Positions 20,706 to 32,246 of a stretch of 64,000 bases of DNA are shown piece by piece (positions within the stretch are counted from its first letter, which is position 1; each line of letters opens with the position of its first letter). The translations under genes were made by a program, and so were the position numbers. Origin of the DNA: Marsupella aquatica (lineage: Eukaryota; Marchantiophyta); the NCBI GenBank assembly GCA_973895155.1, contig OZ316892.1:24738001-24802000 (forward strand), in the 5' to 3' direction. Below the pieces are notes generated by a model. That model was not told the origin of the DNA. It searched no databases and saw only the letters and a list, made by a program, of their open reading frames with translations.

Positions 20706-23336
20706 ATGGCTGCCGTGACCTTGAGCTGCGGCAGCGGCGCCCCTCCTCCGCCTTCCGCCGAGCAGAAATTCTCCAAATTGCGTTCACGATGCACCGGTCG
20801 AGCGCATCCGTCCGTGGCCTTCTCCAAAGCGTGCGAGTCTCGAGGTTTTTCTGTATCCGCTGGTGTGAGAAAAGATCGTGGAACGAGTAGTCGATCGAGA
20901 GTGTCGGCTGGGGGTGTTTCTGATTTTACTGCTTCTGCTGCTTCTCCCGGGAGGGCTACGAGTCATCAGGATGGGGCGGTTTGCAGCTCGAGCTCCTCTT
21001 GGGGAGGTGGTGGATCATCGTTTTTCCTCGGAGATTGCGGATATCCGAGGAGGTCTGTGCGGAATGGTGAGGTCTTGTTGTCTTCGTCGTTTTCTTCTCG
21101 GAGAAAAGCTGGAAGGCGGTATAGAATTGGTCACAGTATTGGCCAAGGCCGTGGCTATCACTGCGGGTCCGTCAGGGCGCGAGCGCAGGAGGAGGCAGCC
21201 ATCGTGAAGGAAATTGCGGACTTGTCTGATAGTCTGCTGAGTCTGAAGGGCGTTGTGACAACTGAGTATCGAGCAATCGGCCCCGAAATGCGAGGTCGAG
21301 TGGAGAGACTGTACGACCGGGCGGTTGTTCTCCAGCAGTCAGCTGACAGAGCAATCAGCGGCGGGAGTCGCATTCCTACACAATTGACTGCCAATCTCAT
21401 TGCCTTACAGAGAGAGCATGGCTCACTGGAAAACATCGTTCGCCTTGCAATGGAAGCGAGCCCGGCGTTGGCGAATCTCGAGGCCGCCGTAAGGAGGTCC
21501 AGTGCACTCAGTGATGCTGCCTCGAATTTGCTCTTGGAGGAAGCAAAGCCGAAGGATTCTATCTTTCAATCGCTTGTTCGTCAAAGTGCCGTTGAACCTG
21601 CTGTGAAAAGTGCATCCCCCACCCCAAAGTATGTCATGTCCGCACCTGCAAGCCAGGGGTCTTCACCCCTGGCGGCCTTTCGGGCAGAGATAGAAAGACG
21701 TGTCATAGAGCAGCTTTCTGGAAAGAAGATGAACAAACCAGTGACATCGGAAATTCCAGAAGGATCACCACTCTCGAATGGCTCTCTATCTGCTTCCCAA
21801 AGTCATCCATCTGATGGAAATTCGGCAATAGCAGAAAAAGTAGTGGAAAGTCCTGAAGCTTCGGAGCAAGAGAATGGACAGCTCTCGGCTCTTCCTGCCG
21901 AGGAATCTGCGGGGACAGTCACATTGCTGGAGAGTAAGCTCAAGCAACTTGACGTAGAACTGGCGAAGAGCATTCCTTTGCAAGTCTTTGAACAGAAGGT
22001 GGAAAAAATCAACTCCGCGTTGTCTGATGCACGAGCCGAAGTCGTGCACCTGACCTCTGAAGTAGCACACCTGACTTCTGAAGTCGCCGAGAAGGAAGCA
22101 ATCCTGGCTGCTGTGAAGAAAGACATGCTCTCAGAACAGGATCAGCTGACGCAAAAGGTACGTGAGCTTACAGGTGACCTTGAGAAGATGTTTACCATAG
22201 AGGACATGGAGAATGCCGTAAATTTCGGTTTAGCGGATTTGGAGAAGGAAATAGATGAGGAACAAGACCGAACGTTTCTTCTGAGCGTTGAACTAGAGAA
22301 GAGGGAGAAGTTCATAGTGGAACAGCAGGAGAACTGGAGGATAATGAAAGAACAGCTGGAGGAACAACTTCAGAAGGAACAAGATCGAGCTCTTACACTG
22401 AGTCTCGAACTCGAGACTAAGGAGAAGCTAATGAAAGAACAGGAAGAGGTCTGGAAGGTAGAAAAAAACGATTTTATAGCCGACCTCGAGAGTAAGGACG
22501 AGACGAAACTACAACTCCAGTCGGAGCAAGATCGAGCTCTTAGTCTAATTCTTGAGCTCGAGACGAAGGAGAAGCAAATGATAGAACAGGAAGGGCTTTG
22601 GAAGGTCGAGAAACGGGCTCTCGAAGCCGACCTCAAGAGTAAGGAAGAGACAGAGCAACAACTCCAGAAGGACCACGATCGAGCTCTTAGTCTAATTCTT
22701 CAGCTTGAGACGAAGGAGAAGCAAATGATAGAACAGGAAGAGCTTTGGAATGTGGAAAAAATTGCTCTTGAGGCCAACCTGAAGAACATTCAGGCGAAAC
22801 TGCAAGATGTAAGGAAGAAAAGGACAAAGGAACGAGCTCAGCTAGCTCAGAAGAAACAGAAAGTTAAGTTGCTGGAGCAAGAGTTGAAAAGACTTCAAGA
22901 GAGCATGGAGGAAGCTGATAGAATTAGATTGCAGAAAAAGGAGGCCACGTATGCAACTGTGAGGATGCTGATCTCACAGATGGTGCAGTCCTCACGAGCC
23001 AGGGCTGATAGTGAGGCACATGCAAGCACCCTCGTGGATGAAGTGGCGAAGTTACAGGAAGAAAATGAGACACTAGAGCATTCCTCAATAGCAGCGGGGG
23101 AGAAGTCTGGACAGGCAGAGATTGAAATAGAGGGTATTAAAGCAAGCCTTGCAAAAGTTGGAAGGGAAGTGGCTAGTCTGCAAGGAGAGATGCCCTTAGG
23201 AGAAAGGGCAGCTGCTCTAGAGAAATTCTTTGGGATTATGGCTCAATTGATTAAACAGGAGTCTGAAAACATGGAAGATTCTTCGTCTCTTGATAATGAA
23301 CTACTGGAAGATGAGGACGATGAAGAACTCAAGTGA
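20706..23336 (+). CDS. Plastid-type coiled-coil protein, intronless (876 aa)
   Basis: A single open frame from ATG at 20706 to TGA at 23334. The first ~155 residues are rich in Ser, Arg, Gly and Ala with few acidic residues, as in chloroplast transit peptides. Residues ~160-290 form a helical region (AIVKEIADLSDSLLSL, LEAAVRRSSALSDAASNLL). Residues ~295-400 are Ser/Pro-rich and probably disordered. From ~405 to ~850 the sequence is almost continuous charged coiled coil. The C-terminus is acidic (LLEDEDDEELK). Residues ~519-704 hold four repeats, the last three 49 aa long, with core QDRALSL.LELETKEK. No catalytic motif or membrane helix is visible. A structural or scaffold role in the plastid, for example at the nucleoid or thylakoid, is possible but unproven. 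I do not recognise the family. Confidence 0.85.
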   Translation: MAAVTLSCGSGAPPPPSAEQKFSKLRSRCTGRAHPSVAFSKACESRGFSVSAGVRKDRGTSSRSRVSAGGVSDFTASAASPGRATSHQDGAVCSSSSSWGGGGSSFFLGDCGYPRRSVRNGEVLLSSSFSSRRKAGRRYRIGHSIGQGRGYHCGSVRARAQEEAAIVKEIADLSDSLLSLKGVVTTEYRAIGPEMRGRVERLYDRAVVLQQSADRAISGGSRIPTQLTANLIALQREHGSLENIVRLAMEASPALANLEAAVRRSSALSDAASNLLLEEAKPKDSIFQSLVRQSAVEPAVKSASPTPKYVMSAPASQGSSPLAAFRAEIERRVIEQLSGKKMNKPVTSEIPEGSPLSNGSLSASQSHPSDGNSAIAEKVVESPEASEQENGQLSALPAEESAGTVTLLESKLKQLDVELAKSIPLQVFEQKVEKINSALSDARAEVVHLTSEVAHLTSEVAEKEAILAAVKKDMLSEQDQLTQKVRELTGDLEKMFTIEDMENAVNFGLADLEKEIDEEQDRTFLLSVELEKREKFIVEQQENWRIMKEQLEEQLQKEQDRALTLSLELETKEKLMKEQEEVWKVEKNDFIADLESKDETKLQLQSEQDRALSLILELETKEKQMIEQEGLWKVEKRALEADLKSKEETEQQLQKDHDRALSLILQLETKEKQMIEQEELWNVEKIALEANLKNIQAKLQDVRKKRTKERAQLAQKKQKVKLLEQELKRLQESMEEADRIRLQKKEATYATVRMLISQMVQSSRARADSEAHASTLVDEVAKLQEENETLEHSSIAAGEKSGQAEIEIEGIKASLAKVGREVASLQGEMPLGERAAALEKFFGIMAQLIKQESENMEDSSSLDNELLEDEDDEELK
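22260..22817 (+). repeat. In-frame 147-bp repeats within the coiled-coil gene
   Basis: One 39-codon unit is followed by three 49-codon units starting with (E/D)(Q/H)DRALSL or a variant, at about codons 519, 558, 607 and 656. The last two are most alike, suggesting stepwise expansion in phase with the coiled-coil heptads. Confidence 0.85.
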
Positions 23337-24909
23337 CACCAGTTGACAGCTTGGCATCTATAGCCGGTGCTTGGGACGAAGAACAAGAAGATGCCACAAA
23401 ATGAGACCACCAAGTCATGGGCCTATCAATCTACTGTAGATGCTTTGAAGTCAGGTTTCGACTTGCACTCTGAAAGCACACTGTCGACTTCAAGGGTGAC
23501 TCGTGATTGATTGCGGCTCTTTGGAAAAGCTTGCAACAACTCAGAGATTTAGGTGCCCCAAAGTTATACATGCCATGTGCATTGACATGAAGGTCGGTTT
23601 CCAAGTTGGATCTTTTCTCGTTGATAGTTTCTTATATATGTTACAGAGTCCTTTACGGTTTCAACCGATGGCAGAAGTTTTGAGTTTGATTTCGGATTTG
23701 TGTTTGTTAAAATCAGTATTGCTATCTGATAATGATTCACTCGTCAGTCTCCAGAGTTGGCAAAATCTTCCATAACTTCGTTCTCTATGAGTGCAATTCA
23801 ATTTACGTGAGCATTCCGGAATGGATCCTCTTGAAGGTCTCGTGGGGCCAGTCTTTCTAACTATTTGATCGAGTTCCATGAATCAAAATTGTTCTGGCTC
23901 CGAGTACATGGAGGTAAGAAACGGTAATGCCATCATCTCATGCTCTGGGACACTGAAGTTTCTCGTAAGGCTTGCCCTGTTTTTCTTTTGTATTCTATTT
24001 TAGACTACCTTCATTGAAATTATGGTGTGCTAAACAAAACTTAGAGTCGGGATCTTCATTTGAAGTTTTTCCTTGGATAGGATTTATAGGCATGCATGCG
24101 ATCTATACAAACGTACATTTTAACTAGAGGACAGATGTAGAGTTAGAAAGAGCGTTTCTGGATCCCATCCAAGCTTGCGGACCTTCTCTATAAATTCCAT
24201 GTCCTCGTTCAATCCACATACCTAAGGTTTGTCATTCTCGATGTAGAAAGAAAGTAAGTTTGTGACACAAATTCCATATATAATGGGTAGCTAGAGCTCT
24301 CTAGAAAAAACCAAGCCTTCTAGGCGCATATTGGATGTGATACTCTCTTGTCCCTGGACCTTGTCCTAAGTAGTATAATATTGGAAGATTCTTAGTGTCA
24401 TTGTCAGTGGGAAATGTTGGGTATGGTTGATTTGTAAATTTCCAGGTATCCTTCTCCACTGTCAACACGATGGATTTGACTCTGGTGTAAGAGCGTCCCT
24501 GTTCTTCTCCTGAAATTTCCTAAATTTAATCAGATTATTTGTGGAGACTCAATTCACTAGCTGTTTGTGAGTCAGTAGCTGGGACCCTCAACCTGTAATT
24601 CTCTTGTGAATATATCTGATGATTCCCAGAATAGGTAAGGGTGTCCCCGTCTCCCACCTTTGAACAACTTTCCTAAATGGTAATAAATGGTTTCCTACAT
24701 TGCACGGAGAGAAATATGAAAAGTGACTTTGAAAGGGGTTTGAATTTTGAAAGGGGTTTTTCCTGCCCATCCCATAGACTAGGTTAACTCATCAGCCAAT
24801 TTACACTGGATAAAAAAAGTGTCCTACTCCTTTTGGATCCTCCAAAGACCCCATCAGGACTGCCAGCTTGTCGCTTCGTTTACAGATGCCACGGTTCATT
24901 TGAGGGCCG
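23337..24909. other. 3' flank of the coiled-coil gene and intergenic sequence
   Basis: Presumed 3' untranslated region followed by sequence with only short chance frames. No repeat or gene is evident. Confidence 0.5.
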
Positions 24910-25213
24910 AAAATCAAAGGAACTTGCACATGCAAGACGGCCCTAAAGTGTTTCAGGCTCAACTAAGATGAATCTGACTAAGCTGTATGTATAGCAGTTT
25001 AGAGATGGCTGAACCTGGAAAGAGCTTCAGAGAATTATGACCTTCATTCTCGTTCCAGAGAAAATCAAAGGACCGTGCACGTGCAAGACGGCCCTAAAGT
25101 GTTTCAGGCACAACTAAGATGAATCTGACTAAGCTGTATGTATAGCAGTTTAGAGACGGCTGAACCTGGAAAAGCTTCAGAGAATTATGACCTTCTTCAT
25201 TCTCGTTCCAGAG
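24910..25213. repeat. 151-bp tandem duplication
   Basis: AAAATCAAAGGA starts copies at 24910 and 25061. The copies agree over almost their full length (shared GCAAGACGGCCCTAAAGTG and AGCTGTATGTATAGCAG), with a few substitutions and short indels. Confidence 0.93.
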
Positions 25214-25682
25214 CTAGTTGGTGGTATACTGCTATTTGTTAACTTGAATACTTGTTACCAGGAGAATCGGGATGCTCGGTGTTGAGACAATATCGGACAG
25301 CATGGCATCACATGGATCTAATCCAAACCAACACAAACACAAAGATACTTGGATCACTTTGTCTCAGTTATATCCAAGGCTGAGAGAAGAAATCCCTATG
25401 CATGAACACAGCCGTCATAGCCTGGCAAACTAACCAAGTTACTCTATGAACCTTTGTCTCCTCTATCTCCACCTTCCGCAACTCTTGAATACTGATTTCT
25501 AGTATGAACACATTGAAATGCTCTCACAAGACTATTCCCTCTCCACTAGTCTCACCTCAACAACCTTTAACCGTGGTTAGATTGCACCCTATTTAATTTA
25601 ACCAGACTCTAAAGCTAAGTATTAACAGCTGGGTGCCTCACTGGCCCGCTGTCTGGTTAAACTGACGGACATGTTATTGTGT

Positions 25683-25756
25683 TGTCCGACACAACAACTT
25701 GTCATTTGTCGGCTCCAAATGTCCGACACAACAACTTGTCATTTGTCGGCTCCAAA
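25683..25756. repeat. 37-bp tandem duplication at the edge of G-rich element A
   Basis: TGTCCGACACAACAACTTG through TCGGCTCCAAA is present twice (25683 and 25720) and forms the left border of the G-rich element. Confidence 0.93.
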
Positions 25757-26079
25757 AGGGGTCAAATGTTGCATATTTGCCTACATCCCCCAGCCTGGTT
25801 CTGAACTCTCCTGAACCCCTCCCGGCCCGGTCCTGGACTCCCCTGGACACCCCCGGTTTAGCGAGCTGGCTCCCTGGTTCGGGGCCGGGTCGGAGCGGGA
25901 TAGGGTAAGGTCGGGGTTGGGGGCGGGACAGGTCGGGCTGGGACAGGTTGGGGCCGGGTTGGGCTCAGGTCGGGCCGGGGTGTGGGCCAGTCTGGGTGGG
26001 GGTTGGGGCCGGGATGACCGGGTGTGACACATGTTGGATGTCGAGGTCCAGACCCCTCATTTGTCGGACAAGTCCAAAC
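25699..26079 (+). repeat. G-rich dispersed element A
   Basis: The left border carries GTCATTTGTCGGCTCC and the right border CATTTGTCGGACAAGTCCAAA. The interior (~25860-26010) is an extremely G-rich strand built of GGGCCGGG and GGTCGGG words. The same layout is present, reversed, at 62874-63325, where the border matches at 19 of 21 bases. No coding potential; frames here are composition artefacts. Confidence 0.75.
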
Positions 26080-27340
26080 CCGGGTTTGTTTGAAGTGCTG
26101 CTTACAGGATACATTATTACACATTACCTGTAATCTCGAGAATTCTCGTTAATCGGTTCGTTCGAAATCCTCCTTACAGCATATAGCATGACACATTACC
26201 TGTAATTCAGAGAACTTTCCTTACACAGCGTACCGGTGTCAATGGGTTCAGGCACTTCATCCTTACACTAAGAATAGTGTAATACATGCTCATGCTGACA
26301 GGCCGCTACGCCCCAACTCTGCGCACGAAGGAGCACTGCACTGCTTCGATCGAGCTCGGTGCCGATCGCCAAGCAATAATGCGAATGTGAGCCAGCAGGC
26401 CAGCGAGTTAATCGATCGATCCTCCTGTTGAAAATGATGGGGAATGAATGTTAAATGATTCGCAGGACCGAAATCGAGGACGGAAGAGCTTCAGACTGCA
26501 GATCGCGAAAGCAGAGCAGATGATGCTGTTGTTGCGCAATGGTGAAGAAACCTGGTTATCGGCGACGGAGCGGCATGTTGCTGCGGATCGGGGAAGCAGA
26601 TGATGATGATACGCAATGGTGAAGAATATAACGAGGAATTGTTGGCCTAAATATTAGGACTGGCGGAATAATCAGTCGTCTTATGGATTTGCTCTGAGCG
26701 CCGATCTAATAGAGGAAAGATAGAAGCACTGTAACGTCCGGCGGATTGGAGTTGAAGTCCTGGACTCCATTGTTGTTGTTGATCGGTTTTGAAGCACAGA
26801 GGAGGAGGAGGAGCAGGAAGATGATGAAGATCTGGAGCCAAGGGACGGTCCGAGACTACTGTTTTTTACGCAATGCAATGCCATGTAAGGTAGCATCAGG
26901 ATGAGGATAAGTTTTCTTGGAAGAAATGAGTGGCCTCCACGACGGACGCAACGAAAGACCTATAGGTTGAGTCGTTCAATGGAGAGAAGCGGTGAGCTAA
27001 TAAAGCTCTAGAGCTTTCGAATGGATGATAGCTACAAGGCTGAATCAGGATATGTTTCTTTGGAATGAACGAATGGACTCAGAAACGGACGCAAGGAAAG
27101 ACCCGAAGATTTTCTATTAAGCTTATCATTTCTGAAGGAGGGAGGACACGAGCCTTCATCACTAGGGCTTCAAATTGGATGATGTTGAGAATGCAAGAGC
27201 ACTGGAAACTGTGAAGGGAGTTAATTGTTGCTGCGTTTGCGGTTCTGAGGAACGGAATTCAAGCAGAGAGATCAAGTGGATTTGGAGGAGGAGTTCTTTT
27301 TCCTCTAAGGACGAGAAAGGGAGGGCGAGATCTAGTCAAG
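26080..27340 (+). promoter_or_regulatory. Region upstream of COG7
   Basis: Non-coding. Contains partially duplicated phrases such as GATGATG...CGCAATGGTGAAGAA at about 26520 and 26597, and GA-rich sequence after 26790. The COG7 promoter and 5' untranslated region should lie in the right half, but no single motif fixes the transcription start. Confidence 0.4.
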
Positions 27341-30300
27341 ATGATGGTTGATCTGGCAGTGTTCGGTGACGAGAGATACGACGCGAAAGCCTGGCTGAAT
27401 GCGGCGTGCCGCGGGAGGCTTCCTGATGATCCTGTGGATCGATATTTGACGGATTTGGAAGTGAAGCTGCAGTTGTTGGCAGAAACCATCACCGCCGATT
27501 TGGATGAGCAGAGCAATGGCGCTCTCCAGCGAGTTCCGAGAGCTTCGCGGGACGTTCAGCGTGTCTGCGATGACGCCACTGCTCTCCGCTCCACTGTCTC
27601 TGCCATTCTCGCAAAGCTCAAACAGGTTTTTCCTCCTCCCCCGTCGCTCTCATTTGTCAACGATATCTTCACACTAAGTTGAAAGAAATAAACATTCAAA
27701 CTCTTGCCGTCGTGTACTTATCCTAATTTGATGTCAATCCTATGCAGTTGAGTTTGCTGCACGAATAGAATTTATACAATAGATTCAAAACATACCAAAG
27801 CTCTTGGTAGGCTGTCACAGTAGCCTGTCACAGTACCCTATGAATATGCAATGTGCCCCCCTGCTCTTCTGCTACGTCCTGGAATCTAATCGAAAAGTTC
27901 AAAATTACACCACAGCGAAAAGTAAGCAGACCAACAGAGGCAACCCGAAATCAAATAGAAACATCAAACCGAAATTTGAACAGATGTACTAAATACAAGC
28001 ACGTTACCCCTAACTCTCAATGCATGATATACATAAAAGCGAATGATAATAATCCTCTGCATAAATGAGTTGGACAAGACCTAACCCCCAAGTGTATGGT
28101 AAAGATGTCGAGTGTCCAATTCAAAGCAAGTCCGAGTCGGTTGCCTATATGGATGTCCTTTCACGAACTAAAATCTTGATTTTCTCAATCAGCCTGGGTT
28201 CAACTTTCTAAGGACTCTGTTTGTACGCAACGGTAAGCTTTATGCAAATACAGCGCATCTTACATCTTGTCTTCTTCGTAACAGGCAGAGGGGACATCTG
28301 CAGAGTCAGTGGCTGCACTCGCTCGTGTGGATATTGTGAAACAGCGTATGGAAGCTGCTCACGAGACATTACAGGTTTTGTACTGAGAGACCTTGATTCT
28401 AAGTAGTGGGTCCATTTCTTCAAGAATTAGACAAGTTTCAGCTTCACTTCTTCTGTGGAAGTCTTCCGTACCAAATCCTCTTTGGGTTCTTTCAACAGCC
28501 AAGTCTTAAGCTTCAGTCTCATGATGATTCAGGATGCTGCTGGTTTGGCGAAGTTGAGTGCCAGTGTGGAGGAAGTTTTTGGAAGTGGTGACCTACCTAG
28601 GGCTGCAGAAACCTTGGCAAATATGAGACGCTGCCTGGCGGTCGTCGGAGAAGTAAATGTTACCTCAGTTTACTGGTGTACTTCTTGGTTGCTGTTGTGT
28701 GTGACCCTCTTTATTGTGTGGTTGTCAGTCCTCTGAGTTTCACTACAGTTCAGAAGTGCTTAACTATTTCTGCGTTATGAATACAACTCTTATAGCAAAT
28801 TGTGAATTTTGACCTTTTACCTGTAGGTTCCAGAGTTTGCGAACGTGAAGCGTCAACTGGAGGTATTAGAAGATCGGCTTGAGGCCATGGTGCAACCTCG
28901 ACTTGCGGATGCTCTATCACAACGCAAAGTAAGGGTCCTCGTCAAGTTATTTGGACTTGTGGAATGGGAAAATTAGTGAAGCAAGATTTCAAAATAATCC
29001 ATGTTGCTCACGTCTTGTCTTCACGTCCATTATGCTTGATTTCTGTTACCCAACAATCATGGGTTCTTGTATACCCATTTTAAAGGTTACCGTTAATCAG
29101 GTTGACAGCACTCAAGGACTGCGGGACATTCTGATCAGAATTGGGCGATACAGCTCGTTAGAACAGCATTACACACGAGTTCGTGTGAAGCCATTGCGCC
29201 GTCTTTGGGAGGAATTTGAGTCGGGAAAAGGAGGATTACCTGTAGGGAAACAGTCTCCAAATGACAAGCAACCTGTGACCATCATTGTACAAAATAATGG
29301 TTCGGTATCCTTCTTGGAGTGGCTTCCGAAGTTCTATGATGAAGTCCTAGTCCAATTCGAGCAAGAGTTCAAATGGTAAGCAAATCTAAGTTCTGTCATG
29401 ATATGGGTCGGACCTGGCTTAACATGGGAATGATTACATCTCCGAGTCTTGGTAAATTGCCAAGGTTGGAATGACTGCCATACTGAGTAGGTTAACTGTA
29501 TGGGATAACTGTACTTGTAGCATCCAGATTCGATCATTAATTTTACATTTCTCGGGGTCTCTTACAAATAGTGAGAGTCACGATTGAACGGATAGATACC
29601 CTATATCTGTAACTGATGCCCCTTTTCTATTTAGTTTTGATTAAACAGCTTCAGATATGTCCGTTTCAGTTGAAAAATGACAAACGACTGATATGTTTTT
29701 GTTGCGTAGGTGCACTATTGCGTTCCCAGAAGATCACAAATTGCTACTCCCGAGATTGCTAATAGAGACAATGTCAACTATCTCGTCTAGTTTTGCTGCT
29801 CGAATCGATGCTGCTTCTCAGGAGGCAACTTCTGGCACTCGCGCTGCTAGTGGAGGTAAGTGAGTGAGTTTAGTCTTCGTGACGCTCAAGTGTTTTACCT
29901 ATGGACTGTTGAGCCTAATTGCTTAGGTCATTTAACATTGAGGTAAGCTTTCGGGATGACTGGCGGTTTATTGTCTCCAGAATCCGCTATCGGTTTTGTA
30001 ATATTTTTCTTGCTATATCTGTTCAACCAGGTGATAGTGAGAATGGGGGAGTGGAGAAAGGACGTAGCTCTGGGTTGGGAACACTAATTTCTTTACACAA
30101 CGTCACTGGAGAATTTGCAAAAAACGTACAGCACTTGCTGTCTGGAATTGATTCGTCTGAGGTTGCGCGCGTGCTAACTGCTGTTTATCTTCCATACGAA
30201 GGCTACAAACAAAGGTGCAGCGCACTTACTCGTCCAAATTGATATAAATCAACGCACTTAAAATCTAAGGACTGGCTCAATTAAAGTTGGTTGGGTTTCG

Positions 30301-32246
30301 ACAGATTCAGCACGTTTCTCCTACCATGGTTGTAACAATTTGAGGTTTCTATTTTTTTGGTGGTGGAATGTTTGCCGGGGGTTTGAAATGTATCAGATAT
30401 GGAGAGCCCAAGCGGCTTCTTAGTGCTTTTGTGCTAATTTTGAGGTTATCTAATTGCATTTATCAGATATGGAGAGTTAGAACGAATCCAACTTCTTGGT
30501 GAGATCACAGCTGTGGATCTCAGAGGAGCTGTCCCACGTGGTCTTGGACAAAAGGGTGTGGAACTTAGTGAGACGGTTGGGCGCCTGGACGCCTCAGTTC
30601 CACAATTAATTCTACTGCTCGAAGCAGCGGTAGACAGATGTTTGAGTTTCACCGGTGGTTCTGAAGCAGAAGCACTTTTACGTACCTTGGATGAGGTATT
30701 TCTTCAGTATCTTGCATCACTCATGGAGATTCTGAAATCATTGCGTCCTCTATGTGGAGTGGATGCTCCACCTCAAGAAGGCAAGAAGGATGGGGCTGGG
30801 GAAGCAACAAGTGGCAGAAAAGACATAGGGAGCAGCGGAAGTGCCACTGATTTGGTCCCAGAAGAGGAAGAATGGGCTATAGTTCAAGGGGCTCTGCAGT
30901 TCTTGACCGTTTCTGACAATCTGAGTGCACGGTCTTCTGTGTTCGAGGCCTCGTTGCGCACAGTGCTGACCAGGATAAGTTCTCACCTGCAACTATCCCC
31001 GTCATTTGGTCAAGTTGGAGCAAACGGTACCGAAACTGAAAGCAGGGAAGGAGGTGCAGGTCCTTTGGATATGGCTGTCCTAAGACTTGCAAATGCACCT
31101 GATAAGGAAAGACGACTTGCAAGCCTCCTCGAACAGGTGCGTTATTGTGTCCGCCATCCTCCTATTCTTGGCTACTTTATATATGGGGGTTAGTAGCCGC
31201 TCATCTGGTTAGTACATCAATCTGCTTTAAAGGGGAAATTATTTCAGGTAGGTTGATCAAACTCGGAGTTTTAAGTTCCGTTATGGTTTGCAATATCTGT
31301 TTCCCTAGAAAGAATCCATCCATGGAAACTAAGTATGTACAGTATGCATGGTGTAAGTAGTTCATCCAGTGTTTCATTGAATCACGTTATTGAGCATAAC
31401 TCTGTGGACGCTTCTTATCTTCGGAGATCTTATTTCATTATTTATTATTTTTCACTGGCTCGTCTGACGATATCCTTGTAATATGCACTGCTTTGCTGTT
31501 CCTAATATCTGAATATCTCACAGGCAAAGGATCCCAGGTTTCATTCTCTTCCCCAAACAGCTCAAAGGTTATCAGCATTCTTGGAAGCAGTCAATGACCT
31601 TGTTTATGAAGTGCTTATCTCAAAAGTACGATCAAAGCTTACGGATGTGGCCCGTATGCCTGTCTGGTGCGCGGAGGAGGAAGATAATGTTTTTTCTTTG
31701 CCAAGCTTCAGTGCCTACCCTTTGCCGTATGTAACCAGTATTGGTGAATACCTCTTCACGTTGCCGCAGCAACTGGAGCCCCTCGCATCAGGGACGGGAG
31801 GTGTAGATGAGAATGCAGATGAAGCTCAATATACTGAGTGGATGTTCAAGGTATTTCCGTGGTTCATAGCCCAAGTTCCGGCAATCTTTCAGAATTGCCT
31901 TGGAAATGCTTTGTATTTATAGATTGGATTCTTGACGCGACAACCTCCTTACACGTGCTTCATTTGCCTTATGCAGGTTGCAGAGGGAGCCACAGCATTG
32001 TACATTGATCAAATACGAGGCATTCAAGCCCTTAATGAACGAGGAGCCCAGCAACTCTCTGCCGATATCGAGTACTTGTGCAATGTGCTCTCTGCCTTGT
32101 CTATGAGCATCCCTATGGTTCTCTCCACCTTTCAGGCTTGCGTGGCAGCCCCAAGAGACAAGTTGCGTGAATTAGCCAAACAAGAGGGGCTTGATAATGC
32201 CAGTTTTCGACTTGTTTGCAAGATGCGGCAAGTGCCTGTAGAGTAA
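27341..32246 (+). CDS. COG7: Conserved oligomeric Golgi complex subunit 7, 10 exons (822 aa)
   Basis: COG7 is a subunit of lobe B of the COG tethering complex on the cytosolic face of the Golgi and supports retrograde vesicle traffic and glycosylation. Exons: 27341-27625, 28285-28374, 28533-28652, 28827-28928, 29101-29375, 29710-29855, 30031-30214, 30467-31136, 31524-31850, 31977-32246. All junctions are GT-AG and preserve frame. Deduced length is 822 aa, close to about 836 in Arabidopsis. Diagnostic stretches: RVPRASRDVQRV, SGDLPRAAETLANMR, LEDRLEAMVQPRL, VDLRGAVPRG, SLPQTAQRLSAF and TEWMFKVAEGATALY. The start has two ATGs in a row (27341, 27344); the second best fits the plant MVVD start. 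The protein is helical and soluble with no membrane segment. Intron 7 contains a duplicated acceptor (see findings). Identity is very secure. Confidence 0.97.
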
